64,000 nt of DNA from NCBI GenBank assembly GCA_963576565.1, contig OY755047.1, positions 23,939,171 to 24,003,170 of the forward strand. The letters are read 5' to 3'. A model generated the notes under the pieces. That model saw only the letters and a program-made list of their open reading frames with translations. It was not told the DNA's origin and made no database searches. Shown piece after piece: positions 31,555 to 44,249 of the stretch. Every line of letters begins with the position of its first letter. Position 1 is the first letter of the stretch. A program made the position numbers and the translations under genes. The DNA comes from Aspidapion aeneum (taxonomy: Eukaryota; Arthropoda; Insecta; Coleoptera; Brentidae).

Positions 31555-34500
31555 ATGGCCTCAAAAATCGAAGAGGTGAGAATACTTTAATTTGTGTGTT
31601 TTGTGTTTATTTTTAAATAAGTTCAACATAATTTACAAAATATAATTCCCTTTCTGAATCTTAAGTAAAAATTATCTCAAACTAAAGGCAAGTAGGCAAG
31701 TATATCCAGCAACTCAGAGTAATGTGTTCGTAATGTGTAATTTGTCACTTTACAAAAAAAAAATACAATATATAAATTGTGTTTTATTTATTAAGTGTAA
31801 CTTAACTATTGTTTTTCTGGATACACCTGCCTTAAAAGAGCTAAGAACACCCTTTTTTTAACTTTAAACTTTTATAGCTTAAAAAGGACATTGCCGAATT
31901 TGAAAACTTTGAAACTCATGCCACCAGACAAAAGGTCAAAGACTACTTAAGCATTGGTAAAAGGAAGTTGGTCTCTGAGATGATCAGACTTGAGGAAGAT
32001 CTAAAAAAGGCTGAAGTGGCATCAGCATCTTCTGAATCCAAGCAAACTACTGCCAAGCCGAGTCCTGCTGGATATGAAGTTAAGTTGAATAATTATGGTA
32101 AGTTTATTGGTAATGTGTCCTTTTAGGAGTCATTCTCACTGAATTCACAGAAAGCATGTCATCTGTATTTAGTTTAATGGTATTAAAAAATTCATCTCCA
32201 TTCTCTGTATTTAACTTTGTTTAAGGTTGTGGATTTTTTTAATGCTTTCTTTAGAGATAAATCATAAAATTTAAATGTGAGATATTTTTTAAAAGAACAA
32301 ACTACAGTACTACTGTTTTTTTTTAAATAACGTAAATGCTTAGTTATTGATAGCTTAAGCCAAAAAATTGAGGAAATAACATAAAATTATTAGTTTTAAA
32401 GTAAAATCACTTTTTTAATTTGCAAAAGTTATTTTCAACCTTTACTGATAAATCTACATTGTTAAAATTGTAAGAAATAAAATATATGAATATTAAAAAA
32501 AAACATTCAAAATTTTAAGTTTTTGCCAGTTATGTATAGGGAAATTTTAAGGGGAAATTTTGTGAAATTCCAGTTATTGGTATCCCAGCAATTGATACTT
32601 TTTTTTGATTACATTACTTTACTTATCATAAGTTATATTAAAAAAAAAACTGTTTAAATATTTCAAGATTCATATATTAAAAGACATTAAAACTTAAAAA
32701 TTTGATATTAGAAGAATACCGAGAACAATACCTTAGACCAAGGGGTGATCAGCTGCCTACAGTAGGTGTACAAATTTTTCTACAGGACTATACAGAACTT
32801 CCACAGGACTATACAGGACTTCCACAGGACCCCACAGGACTCCACATTACTTCCACAAGACTGCACAGGGCTTCCACAGGACTATACAGGACCCCAAGGG
32901 TACTGGCGCCTAAGGGGTGCCCTAAGCATATTTAAGTACTTGGCTCTCTAACAAAAACAAGATTTAAGATGTGATGAGCTTTTTGTTTTTTTTTTGTTCA
33001 CAATTTTTTTTATGGTTGCCTTCAGCCACAAGACTATACAGGACCCCACAGGCAGGACTCTACAGCACTTGTACAGGACACTACAGGACCAAAAATTTAT
33101 TAAAGTCCTCTAGGACGGTGTGCAAAGTTGGTTCAGCTGATCACCCCTCGCCTCAGACAATACTTTCTTTCAACAAGTTGACGAAATTTAATTTGGTCTC
33201 TTGATGTCATAACAGATGAGTATAGGGGTATGAATATTTATAAAATATATGTTTTACTTATCCAGTAACTAACTTTATATAAAGTTACCAGAACACCAAT
33301 AGAAATAATGGATTTATTTAAAAAAAAAAATGTTGCTATAGGTGTTCTGCTAACTTTATATAAAATTAGGAGAACATTTAAAGGGAGAACATCATCTTGT
33401 TTTTAAAAAATGGGCATGGCACATTTTTCATTTCACAACTAAGTTACAGATAATTATAACAGCAAATTATGAGCAAATAATTTTTAAAACTTTCAAAGTT
33501 GTTCTGCTGACTTTATATATCTTATATGGTGTTATAGATATTATTATTTTGTTATATTTTAATACCCCTCTTTAGATCATGCATCTTGAAAAGTTGCATG
33601 CAACTTTTTTGTTAAAATTTGATGCATTCATCAAGATGTTATAGTAACATTTATATTGTTATAAGCCTAAATCTTTTTGGTATCAAAATTTAGGTACAAA
33701 ATATCTTGCTTTTTGTTTAAGATTATAATTAAACAAAAAATATTCAACAAGGTAGAAAAAAAATTAGGTAATTAAATGTTTCGATTTAAGTTTGATTATG
33801 TTGATGGAAAATTTATGTCTGATGGTAATGTAGCACTCGACTCTTTGACAGTGGTACTGCCAAGGCTGGAACCTTGGAAGCTACCAATTTGTGCAACAAT
33901 TTAAATGACTGATAAAGGGAATTTGGCGGTACTTGGAGAAAGTACTACTATATAAACAATGTAGGAAAATCATACATACCTGTTCAATTTTCTTCTTTGA
34001 AACTTCACATAATATTCAGTTCTTTACATTTGACTTCAATGTTAAAACTATTTAACTTTTGTATTCTAATATTTACACTCTTTAAACTTTTAGGTTTTAG
34101 AAACCTTTTGTCTGTTTGTTGTAAATATATTTATTTAGCAACATAGTTATTCAATCAACTAATTATAACTGTTTAGAGTTGGGATATTATATTGATTAAG
34201 AATGCCGATGTTAAGAAAACTAGAAAAAGATAGAAATAATATTTTAAAACACTAGAAGCAGCAATAATTAAAAGGTTTAAAATTAAAATAAACTCCAAAA
34301 CTAAAGACCAAAGTAGTTATGAATAACAAAAAGAATAATTGATAAATTTAACATTTCCTCAGTTGAAAAAACCCCCCCTAAATCAATTGAAGCGTACGGA
34401 AACCCACTCAAGAATGCCTTCTAACGGCTTTTTTTTGTCTCGGGGTAAACCATTATGCTTGTACTCTCAACTTGCTGTTGATTGGTCGGCTGAACTCTAA

Positions 34501-37500
34501 TGTTAAACCGCTTTGTAGAGAAATACTGACTTTGCTTTAAACGCTCTAGATAAAGAGACAAAATAGCAGCATAAGCCAGAATGCGTCGAAAACCATGACA
34601 AATCAAAATTACACTGAGTGTTTTTTAAAAATTAAAAATAATTTGTTTCCAGTTACAAAATATAAATTATTGTGTATATGTTAGTGGCTCAAAAAACAGA
34701 TTTGTCCAAAAAACTTTTATTAAAGTACAGCGATCCTGAAAATCATACCTTAAAACAAGTCGCTTGTGCTACCATAAATTTTACTTATTCTTAACCTAGT
34801 TTTGCATGTAATTAATGCTTGTTGATGTAGAAACCAATATTTTATTAAAAATATTTAAAAATCCGTTTTGGAACAGTAACAATATCCTTAAAGAAAAATA
34901 TCTCCACACAATAAAAAAGATGTGTTTAAAAAATTGCCTGATTTTGATACATGGTTTATTGAGGACAGCAAATTTTTTAAACTGCTCACACTAAACTCTT
35001 TCTAGTGTCATTTTTATTTCAGCTTGGGACCAAAGTCAGAAATTCGTCAAATTTTACATTACTTTGCCGAAAGTCAATACAGTACCTGCCGAAAACGTCC
35101 AGATCACGTTCAACGAGAGATCGCTAGAGGTTCGAGTGAAAAATTTAGACAACAAGGATTTCCTTTTCAGTGTCAACCATTTATTGCACAGTGTGGAGCC
35201 AAAAAACAGTACCTATAAGGTATGTTTATGGTTTTTTTTCCACTCTTATTTATTACTGTTATGGCACAGCTTGTTTTATTCAAGGTTTCAAGAAAAAAAA
35301 ATAAACATTTTTAAATTTCCTGTTTTTATAATCTACACAATATCCCTGATTAATAAAATGTGGAATTGATTGTACAGTCGCCCAATATATAATTTGCCTC
35401 ATGAGCATATGGTATTTTTTATTAATAAAAATAAAACAATTTTTAAAATCAAATTAAATTCGTATTCTTTCGCTCGTTCTACTAGGATTTTCATGGTTCG
35501 GTTCGTTTCTTTTAATTGATATCCCTCAAATTTTGTTAGTCTGTCTGTTAATATTTTCGTGAAAAGCTTATAAATTACATTAAGGAGTGTTATAGGTCAA
35601 TAGCTTTTAATCTGAATAATCCTGTATAATACGAGGGTGGATCAAATATAAACAAGCCTTTTAAACTTACTAACGGAAAAGTCATTCAAGATGAACATGG
35701 CCGTTATAATTTTGGAGTAGGAATATTCAGCAGCATGTGAGCGGCTGGTAGTGCCGCGATGCTCATTTGGCCAGGAGCAATCGCAATTAGCGAGAAGAAG
35801 GTACACAGCAGTGTTGCGCAAAGAATAATCATTAAATTTCTTACACGCGAAAACGTTAAACCTGCTGAAATTCGATGCAGATTGCGAGCATAGTTAAAAA
35901 ATAAGACGCTTTCGTGGGTACCTGTAAAAACTTGGTGCAAAGAAATTAATGATGGCCGTGAGTGTATCGACATCGTGAGTCACCCACGTCCCGCGTACCA
36001 TCATTTCTGCAGGCAAAGTTTTAGCGACCGTTTTCTGGGAGTGGAGAGGAGTTTTGTTGGTCGATTTTTTGCACGAGCGAATAACAAACGCGACTTACTA
36101 CTGCAACTTACTCAACCAGGTAAAGCTTGATTATCGCCAAAAGAGGAGAGCCAAGACCATCCAAGACGTGTTGCTCCTGCATGACAACGCTAGACTTGAT
36201 ACGGCAGCTTTAACACAGGCCAAAATCAATGAAATGCACTGGACTGTACTGGAATACCCTCCATACAGTCCAGATTTGTCACCTTGCGATTTTCATATGT
36301 TTGGCCCATTCAAAGATTCACTGGGAGGCGAGCAATTTCAGACCAATGAAGAGGTGGAGGCATCGTGCGCAACTGGTTAGATACCCGCCCAGCTTCCTTT
36401 TATGAAAACGGGATTAGGAAACTGTTAAACCGTTGGGAAAAGTGTATGAACAGAGAAGGGGGATGTATAGAAAAGTAGAAAAACATTCTGTTTTGTGTCA
36501 TGTTTCTAAATAACTAGGTTATAAACAAAGGCTTGTTTATATTTGATCCACACTCGTAATATAATCGTTCTACAAAAACCGTAAAATTTTTTTTGTTTGA
36601 CCTAACCAGCCGAAGATCACCAGATCACAAAAGGAACTTCATGATCCAGTGACCTTAAACCAGCCAGACCTAGACTACATCACACTTAACCTATCCTACA
36701 CATGATCTGACCTAACCTGCACTAAAATAAGCTGGTCTGATCGCTTTTAACATGGCTTTAAAAAAAATATGGAAAAAACAGTATTTTGTTTTTTAGTAAG
36801 TAGGTACCTACTGCCCATAGCGAAGAAAAACAAAAGCTTAAAAAATACGAGGGGCTGGAAGCCAAAGAGTACATTTTGATATAATTAAAACAATAAAAAT
36901 GTAAATTGCTTCATTAAGCAACAAATAGGTCTTGCGATTCAACGCGGCAACGCAGCTTCAAAACTTGGAACAATCCCAGACGATACTGGTTTAGAGGAAA
37001 ATTTTTATTGTTGAGGATGTTTTTTTTTTAGTTTTTCAATTTTATTTATTTCATTGATTTTATTATTAATTTAATCAATTTCTGTACATTAATTATACCA
37101 TATAAAAGAAAACAAAATTCTGCACAATCACGGTTAATTCGAATGCTTTGTTTTTATACTGGGACTTTCCATCCATAGCTAGGATCAATCGCCAAATTTT
37201 GCCGAGATATGCCTTGTTGGGACGTTACAAAAACAATGGTATATTTACATAAGCGCGCCTGATTAGAATACGTTTCAAAACCGAAAAAAGCGATTTTTCA
37301 GAAAAAAATAAATTTAATAAAAACCCCTTGGTAACGTGGCTTGTCAGTCATACCATTAAATTCCTTGGAGAAGTAGCCAAAAAACATGTCAAATACATTT
37401 TATCGTAAAATCATCAGGTTGAAAGATATCTAGGTTTTAAGTAGAATGTTGCAAAAACAACCAGAGAAAACAAATTGTTTCTTATTGTCATAAAAAAAAT

Positions 37501-39332
37501 AAGATAAGCTATGTTACCAAGGCAGATAGGACATTCATATGATGGCAGACTACTGCTGGGGGTTGCAACAGGACAGTCCTGATCAACAACACCAAAGACA
37601 GTCTTCAAAGAAAAGTTTTCTGTTTTAAATTAACAAAAATGCTATTTAAAAAGAGTTTAGTCGTATTAATTTCAGAGACAATCCATTTTTATTTTTGATC
37701 AACTTTAAACCAAATTTACTTCCATAATTATGAACGTCTGACAAAAGTGTATAGGACATTTTTTGTAGTAAATTTGTTACTTGATACAACTGTCAACCCA
37801 AATTTTCTTCTTAGCTATTCGTTTTGTTGTATTGGCTTATTTTCAAATTTATCAATTTTTAGCAGTTTTTTGGCCATATATTCGTAACACGGCTACGGAT
37901 GGTTTTTATATTGCGTTGAAGATACAGCTAATGATCCCTCAATTTTATCCCAATTTCGAGATGCTTTCAAGATATAATTTTTTTATATGAATTTCACAAA
38001 AAACAATTTTTTTTTTCTAGAAAAGAAGAAAAAAGAATAAACCAAAAAATATTCTTGCAACATTTTTACCTGTTGAGCGGTGTAATTAATTCTGTATAAT
38101 AAATAACGGAATATAGCACAAGGTAATCGTTCTACAAAAATGGTTGAATTCTTTTGTTTTTACCAGGTTAAAAATGACCTGATCCTAATAAACTGCGCGA
38201 AAAAGGAGGACATCCATTGGTCTCACGTGACCGAATGGGAGAAAAAAGCCAACGAAAAAAAACTGCCCCAGTTGGATCCCGATGAGAAGGCAGATCCTTC
38301 GTCAAGTCTTATGAGTCTCATGAAAAACATGTAAGTAGTTTTCCTTTTTTTTATTGATAATGTTTTTAAAGATACTATTTAAAAGGTTGAACGTTTGGAA
38401 AAATTCATTTATAAAAATAACTTTTAAACTACTAAAAATATCCAAAAACAGTTTTCAATGTTTGTTAAAATAACTTTTTTGTAAGAAGCAAAAATTTTAA
38501 CAGGTTTTTATTTTTCGAAATACATAATTTCGGAAAAGCAGTTTCAGCAACTTTAAAAACTAAGAAATCCATAAACACTAAGAAATTTGATAACATAATT
38601 TTAAAAAAAATTAATATACATTTTTTTCAAACCTTACTTTTTAAGATATTTGGTAAAAACGCAAAGTCTTTGCGTCACTGTAACTTCAGAACTACTGTAC
38701 CGATTTTGACAACAAAAAAAATTTGCAGGTCTATATCTGAAAGGAATTTTTACTAAAATTGGTCAAAAATAAGGTCAGTTGTATAAAGGGTTATTATTTT
38801 AATATTTTTTTAAATTATAAAATAACTCAATCACATGATTTTTTTGTGAAAGAAAAGAACTATAACTCTTACTTACTTCAAAAATGTTTAGTTTTTGAGA
38901 TAGGATAAGATAAGAACGAGCTTTTGAGTAAATTCCACTAAGAAACAATTCTGTTAGTTTGGGAGGTATTGGATCGTCACCCCCAGAGTTTCACTACTTA
39001 GTGGTAGTTTCAAGAAAAAAAATATTTTTAGAAATACAGTTTTTTTCTAAGGCACTTCACTTTTCACTTCTAAATAAAAAAAGGTTCATAGGGGTTTTTT
39101 GAAAGGGTATTTTTGAGGCCAGGTTAATAAATTAAGATTAATAGAATTGATGGTTTTTTAGAGAGTTCAGTAGAGAACATAATAATTTTTTTAAATACTC
39201 TTTCAGTGTTGAAGTAGGTATCCTATAATTTTCAGGTACGAGTCAGGTGACGACGAGATGAAACGTACCATAGCAAAAGCTTGGACAGAAGGCCAAATGA
39301 AAACAGGTGGCATGGGAGGTGGTATGTTTTAA
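31555..39332 (+). CDS. CACYBP: Calcyclin-binding protein / Siah-interacting protein, 5 exons
   Basis: Exons: 31555-31575, 31878-32097, 35023-35219, 38167-38330 and 39236-39332, with stop TAA. Donors are GAG|GTGAG, TATG|GTAAG, AAG|GTATG and CAT|GTAAG; acceptors TATAG, TTTCAG, ACCAG and TTCAG. Phases join without a break, giving 232 residues, close to the 228 of the human protein. Residues 1-75 are the charged helical N-terminal region; 82-146 are a CS domain starting WDQSQKFVKFYITL; 147-232 are an SGS region with DPSSSLMSLMKNMY and GDDEMKRTIAKAW. The protein is a co-chaperone-like adaptor that binds Siah1, Skp1 and S100 proteins in ubiquitin ligase assembly. The ATG context GAAAATGG is good. 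Introns 2 and 3 are about 2.9 kb each and carry transposons. Confidence 0.96.
32739..33150. mobile_element. hAT-type MITE in CacyBP intron 2, with ACAGGACT minisatellite
   Basis: Ends C(A/G)AGGGGTGATCAGCTG are inverted and flanked by CCTTAGAC and CCTCAGAC, an 8-bp duplication with one change. The interior has degenerate repeats of CCACAGGACTATACAGGA at both sides. Its ends match those of the MITE at 30279-30739 except for one base in the shared core. Confidence 0.82.
33151..35022. other. CacyBP intron 2, remaining part
   Basis: AT-rich, no gene. AAAAGTTGCATGCAACTTTT at 33589-33608 is a perfect 20-bp palindrome. GTTCTGCTAACTTTATATAA-like pieces recur near 33340 and 33500. Confidence 0.5.
35632..36556 (+). 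mobile_element. Internally deleted mariner copy 2 in CacyBP intron 3
   Basis: Ends share GGATCAAATATAAACAAGCC and are flanked by TA (35630-35631, 36557-36558). A frame at 36054-36380 keeps LLHDNARLDTAALTQ and SPDLSPCDFHMFGPF. An in-frame stop and frame shifts break the rest, and the first catalytic Asp region is missing at the same place as in the copy at 16955-17887. It is inserted in gene sense. Confidence 0.9.
36919..37014 (+). other. Exon-like fragment of unknown origin
   Basis: After a weak acceptor ATTAAG the plus strand reads 31 codons, QQIGLAIQRGNAASKLGTIP then DDTGLEENFYC, and a stop. The residue mix looks like a real protein C-terminus, not translated AT-rich DNA, but I cannot name the family. 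It lies in CacyBP intron 3, past exon 3; it could be an alternative end or a gene fragment. Confidence 0.3.
37518..37619 (-). other. Possible orphan RING-finger exon, antisense in CacyBP intron 3
   Basis: Bounded by AAAACAG upstream and GCCTTG|GTAAC downstream, the block reads KTVFGVVDQDC, then a Ser/Pro linker, then YECPICL, which is how a RING finger begins. No later RING cysteines or histidine follow on this strand nearby. This may be a stranded exon or gene fragment. Confidence 0.3.
37620..38166. other. CacyBP intron 3, 3' part
   Basis: AT-rich intronic DNA leading to the exon 4 acceptor; no repeat or coding signal recognised. Confidence 0.5.
38331..39235. other. CacyBP intron 4
   Basis: AT-rich intron. 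ACGCAAAG-T-CTTTGCGT near 38658 is a small palindrome. GATTTTGACAACAAAAAAAA and similar phrases resemble relics of repeats, but no borders were found. Confidence 0.5.
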
Positions 39333-39549
39333 AAACTTGTTTCTAACTTAAAAAAGGTCCGTGGCGGTTCTCAAAGAAGGTACCTTGATTACGCAATAAT
39401 AAGTCAATCAATATTCATTTGACACTTGATTAACATTTCTAACTTTTTATTTTAATAAGGCGCTGGCTAACTTCACCCCGACACAAAATATGATTCCGGA
39501 ATATAACACCATTCAAAGCCCCCTTCAAATTAACAAATCTATTAATTTC

Positions 39550-39785
39550 ATTCACTAAACGCACATATTATTATCCGCCTATTATTTACTATCTCTTTTT
39601 AAATTAATGTATTAGTAAGGGCGCCTAATAATCTTAAACACCCATGACATCAATGAACAGACAATGGCCTACTCGTTACTCGTTTTATTTACTAAACTCA
39701 CCCATTATCAGCCAGCTACTTACTCTCTCTTTTTAAATGAATGTACTGGTACGGGCGCATATCAATCTAAAATAGCTCTGGGATT
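39550..39785. repeat. ~85-bp diverged direct repeat downstream of CacyBP
   Basis: ACTAAAC.CAC.TATTAT, then CTCTTTTTAAAT.AATGTA and GGGCGC.TA occur twice, about 140 bases apart. Probably a tandem duplication within an old element. Confidence 0.55.
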
Positions 39786-42056
39786 ATTTTGCGACAATAT
39801 GTCTATGACTTCCTTCCATCAGCGCTATGAGTTGGACAGCAATAAAAAAGTAGCTATGTATTAAAAAGAGATGCAAATAAGTATGTTCGAAAATGACAAT
39901 TTATGTCAGTGTGCACTTTTAAAGCTACGTCACGAGTCTGCGCCTTATTACGAAAATATATTTTTTTCTCATAACTAATGGTACATCGTAAAAATGTAGA
40001 TTGATTCGGTCACATTTACTTTAGTTCAAAAGTTGATAATAACCAAAACACTGTGTAGAAGTTTTTTTATTTTCTCAATTAACTTATTTAGGTACATACA
40101 GAAATAGACGAGCACTATTTTGACACATTCACATTGAAAACTGACAGTTAATCCTTCAAAATTCACATACCAAAGTCGAATTTAAAACTTTCGTCGTTTA
40201 TTTTTAATTAATAAAAGAAGGCACTATTTATTCCGGTTCATATAGTAAACAAAGCCCGTGTGTCGAAAGATCACAGCTAATATTACAATGTGAAGGTGTC
40301 AAAATTGTGCCTGGCACTATTATAGCCTGGCTTTATTTTAATAATTCTCTAATAACTTATAAACTAATTTAATGGATGAGCTTCTTTTGTAGTCTTTATT
40401 TCAAAACCAATACTTTTGCAAAAAATTTTGTGATTGAAGGTTTTTCAGGGTAAGGATTATTTTTTTGATAATTTGAGGTATGTAAATTGTAAATGACACT
40501 CTCTACGTCAATATGAGCACATTGATAAAAGCCTACCTTGTTTGTGCCTTAGTGCACTTATTTTTTATTAAAAAGTTACACTTAATTAATGTTCTGATAG
40601 TAATTTGGGGGTAATTACACTGTGCTTAAAAATTGACCAACTAGAATAATTTTGGCTAGCTAGAGGGGTTGTTTTCGATGTAATCAAGCAAAAACAAAAA
40701 AAATTTTTTTAACAAAATTAGAAAAAAGTTAATATAATAAATCGAAAATAAAAACATAATCTTTTTAGCAGTCTGTAATCTGTATTTATGTTATTAACAT
40801 TTGGACCAAGGAAGAGTCCCTTATGTTGACATATTTTCGAATATGTCAACATACAGGGATCCTAGACAAAGGTTAGTCTGGTCAAATCATAATATGTTTA
40901 CCCAATGAATCTACAGTATTACTCTGTACTATTATTTTAGAGACACTTTGTATAAAAGATTAGATACTAGATAAAGTCTTCCATTTAAAAAACGTTTAGT
41001 TTTTCAGGAAGGTGATCAACTTCCATAAAAATGCATCAAAATATCTTTCGTTTTTGGTCTTTAAAATAAATAAAAATTTTTATTATGAATTTAGTCACAG
41101 ACTAAAAAAAGTTCGTTTCTTAGTCTTTGCTTTCTTCATATGCGAAAGACAAAGAAAGACCGTGTTGAATTGGAATCGCCACTTCCTACCAATAATAATA
41201 CAATCCAACATTTTTTGAACGTTTTTAAATTTATAGATGTGATTTCATATATTAGGTAAGAAAGTAGAACTGAACATTTTTTAGTTTTAATATTTTTGCA
41301 TGTAATTTTTTAGAAACGATTCCGTAATATAGGGGGACATAGTAGTTTACAGTAGAGGCCCTGGATATATATTCTGACAGTTGTTTTACACCAGAGGTAA
41401 ACAACTCTGACAGATATTTATTTTAAATAAAAAAGATTGGTACTTACAGGCTGGCATTATTTTTATCAAAATTTTTGAAGTTTTTACTCAGCCGCAACCT
41501 TCCTGGTATATCAATAATACCTAGGAAGGCAATACACCAATCCACGGTATGACAGCAACGCGGACCGAAACGCGTTTTCGCCGCGCATTACGTTATGCAG
41601 TAGCGGTTTCTACATAAGTGCACATGTGCACGTGAACAAAAAATATTAAAATTTGATCATTTTTTAATTAGTAATTTCATCATATTAAGTATCAATAATC
41701 CCCAAAAGGAATTCACCAAAGTCTTAAATACGAATTAGAAATTAATACCCGGTATGTATGTGTTTGTATTACGGTCAATGCATCCTGGAAGCCTGGCGAA
41801 GAAGACACTACGTCTTCGTGATGCAGTGACCCTAGTTTGTATTCGTGTTCAAACCAGGGTGCGGTGGATTGCACCGCGCTTTATTGGAACTAAATTCTAT
41901 TCACCGTAGATGTTATGTCGCATTCTAATTACGAAATATAGAAAGGGAGGACGACATGTCCCTATAGAATTTTATAGTATATAGAATCTAAAAGCTTTCC
42001 ATCAGCGTGTCCCATTTACTTATTTTTGTGGTTAGTAAAATATTTTGTTTTTGTGT
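39786..42056. other. Gene-free region between CacyBP and the foldback elements
   Basis: No gene recognised. A pair of inverted 26-bp blocks (about 40111-40136 and 40287-40312, GTGTCAAAAT) may be ends of a small MITE. A block with ATCCTGGAAGCCTGGCG and GTGATGCAGTGACCCTA (41779-41835) recurs at 62490-62556. Confidence 0.5.
40822..40853. repeat. Perfect 14-bp hairpin with TTCG loop
   Basis: TATGTTGACATATT, TTCG and the exact complement form a stem; outside it TCCCT and AGGGA extend the pairing with one bulged base. Confidence 0.8.
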
Positions 42057-42065
42057 GTAAATTCA

Positions 42066-42771
42066 ACTCGCGGCTACAGACTAAAATGCACTCTGGCTCT
42101 TTCGATTTCGAGGTTATGTGTTAATTGTTTTGTTTTTGTTTAAATAGCCTGGAAGCATGGAATAAATAAATTTCTTCGATGGTGGAAGTGTTTGAAGTCC
42201 TTTCGAGTTTTAAAAATTAGTATTAAAAATATTTGTCGTGTCGTTAGTTCGGTCAAATTTAGTTCAAAATAGTGCTAGTAACGAAATAGGTTGTCTTTCT
42301 AACATATTTTTTCAAAAAAAAAAACTTCCCTGGCTTCTTTCGCGGGATCCTAGCGGGTGTGAAACAAAACCGAACCGAACGGAACGGAACTGAACCGAAC
42401 CGGCATCCCAGAGGTTGTGAAACCAAACCGAACTAAACCGATAATTCGATTCGGTTAAGTTCGGTTCGGTTTTGTTTCACACCCGCTAGGATCCCGCGAA
42501 AGAAGTCAGGGAAGTTTTTTTTTTGAAAAAATATGTTAGAAAGACACCCTATTTCGTTACTAGCGCTATTTTGAACTAAATTTGACCGAACTAACGACAC
42601 GACAAATATTTTTAATACTAATTTTTACAACTCGAAAGGACTTCAAACACTTCCACCATCGAAGAAATTTATTTATTCCATGCGCCAGGCTATTTAAACA
42701 AAAACAAAACAATTAAAACATAACCTCGAAATCGAAGGAGCCAGAGTGCATTTTAGTCTGTAGCCGCGAGT
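42066..42771. mobile_element. Foldback element 2 with 9-bp duplication
   Basis: The whole 706 bases form one near-perfect inverted repeat: ends ACTCGCGGCTACAG and complement, flanked by GTAAATTCA on both sides (42057-42065 and 42772-42780). The arms pair over about 330 bases each with few mismatches. The centre (42320-42530) is a mirrored TAGGATCCCG...GAAAGAAGTCAGG core around ACCGAACC/GGTTCGGTT repeats. This core closely matches the core of the element at 26023-27165, while the outer arms are unrelated. No coding capacity. Confidence 0.92.
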
Positions 42772-42809
42772 GTAAATTCAGTCAAGTATTTCCTAGCCTC
42801 ACTGTTTAT

Positions 42810-42985
42810 ATACGGGGGGTCCTGGGTGGCCCGGGCCCCCCTCCGAAGCTGAGATTTTTTTTGATATTTTCCACATATTTCATGAATACAAACATAAAAT
42901 ATCATAAAATATGGCCTCATGGGGTCTCGGGCCCCCCGCAAAACTGCCTCGGGCCCACCCCGAAACTTTTTTCTATATACGCCAC
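42810..42985. repeat. Short C-rich MITE, copy 2
   Basis: GGGCCCCC runs flank the block TTTTCCACATATTTCATGAA, shared with 27560-27762 and 59528-59690. It begins 39 bases beyond foldback element 2; the outer ends are TATATACG-like. Confidence 0.6.
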
Positions 42986-44249
42986 TGCCTAGCCTAAAAT
43001 AATAAAAACGTCAATAAAGAACCATGGGGAAAGAACACAGACGAAGAGAGGTATACCTATCTATCTCTTGAAACCCGTGTTATGTGTAAAATGTTGCTTA
43101 ACTCTGGAGAAACACATCGGTCAAATGGTTAGAGCATTTAATTAAAAATTCAATTCTCCACTCAAGGTCATATATATCCAGAGCCTTTAGTTTACAGGAT
43201 ATTTCCCGAGTTAGTGTAAAGTATTTTAATGACGCGCTGAAGTTCCTTTACAGAATAAATGTTACTTACTCTCACAAAATCCAAGTGAAGAGAATTTCGT
43301 AACACACTGCATCTACTTGGGAAATCCTGTATTTATCAGGCGATTAAAAATTTGACTCACAGAATTAAGTGAAAATTAAGTTTTCCTTGAATATAAGTTG
43401 CAACGAATATTTTAATCGAAAACAGGATACATTATCGAAACCAGCTGGTTTTTTACAAAGATTTTTTGATTTATTTTTACGGTTTTTTTGAGTTAGACTT
43501 ATAAGGAATATTTCTCGGTCAAGAATTTCAAAAATGAAGCCGAATTTAGTGTTTTTTAGTTGTTTCATAAACAAGATGATCCATATCGTTATGTTCAAAT
43601 TTTGGGAGCATAATATAACAGTTAAAATAAATTCGTAAAGTAAATAATAATGATTTTATTTAAGAAAAGGTCAATTAAGAATATTTTCAAATGCCCAAAT
43701 CGCGCTTATTTTCTTGTAGTTGTTCGGCAGCGTACTGTATATGCTCCACATAATATGTGTGTAACTTTGAAGCAAATAAAAATGGGTAAACGTACCAGTT
43801 TTCCGTTTTTTTTTTTAACTTAAAAATAAGTTTACTCTAATAAGTTTACTCTATGTTTTCAAAATTTTCACACAACGATACGAAACACCTTTTATTAGTA
43901 GACCCTTTTGTGTAGCATAACATCCCAAGAGTAAATTTTTGATTTGAGCTTTTTCTTTTAATATTTCGAAAGCTTATTTTACTTTGGGGTTTTGGTCCTC
44001 GATGTTCAATCAAAGAGTCATTGCTATATGGTAGGGTTGCTATAATTTTCTACTAGATCGCCACCCCCCTAATGGAGAAGCTTTCTTTCTCGCCAAATAT
44101 GGCAAGCTGTCAATCGGGACCCGGGGTGGTGACTAGATAGATATATTTGCACATCTTGTTTCATTGCAAAGGGTTCTCCAATTTAAGTGTTTACCATTTA
44201 TTACTTTTGCCTGGTGTTTCTAAAAAAAAGGAAGAGCCCTAGAAAATAT
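42986..44249. other. Gene-free AT-rich stretch
   Basis: No gene or repeat border recognised. A minus-strand frame at 43365-43598 has only Lys/Asn/Ile-rich translation and no domain. Confidence 0.5.

Noticed and set aside
33589..33608. Perfect 20-bp palindrome in CacyBP intron 2
   Set aside because: Short, AT-rich and expected by chance in a window of this size; no flanking structure.
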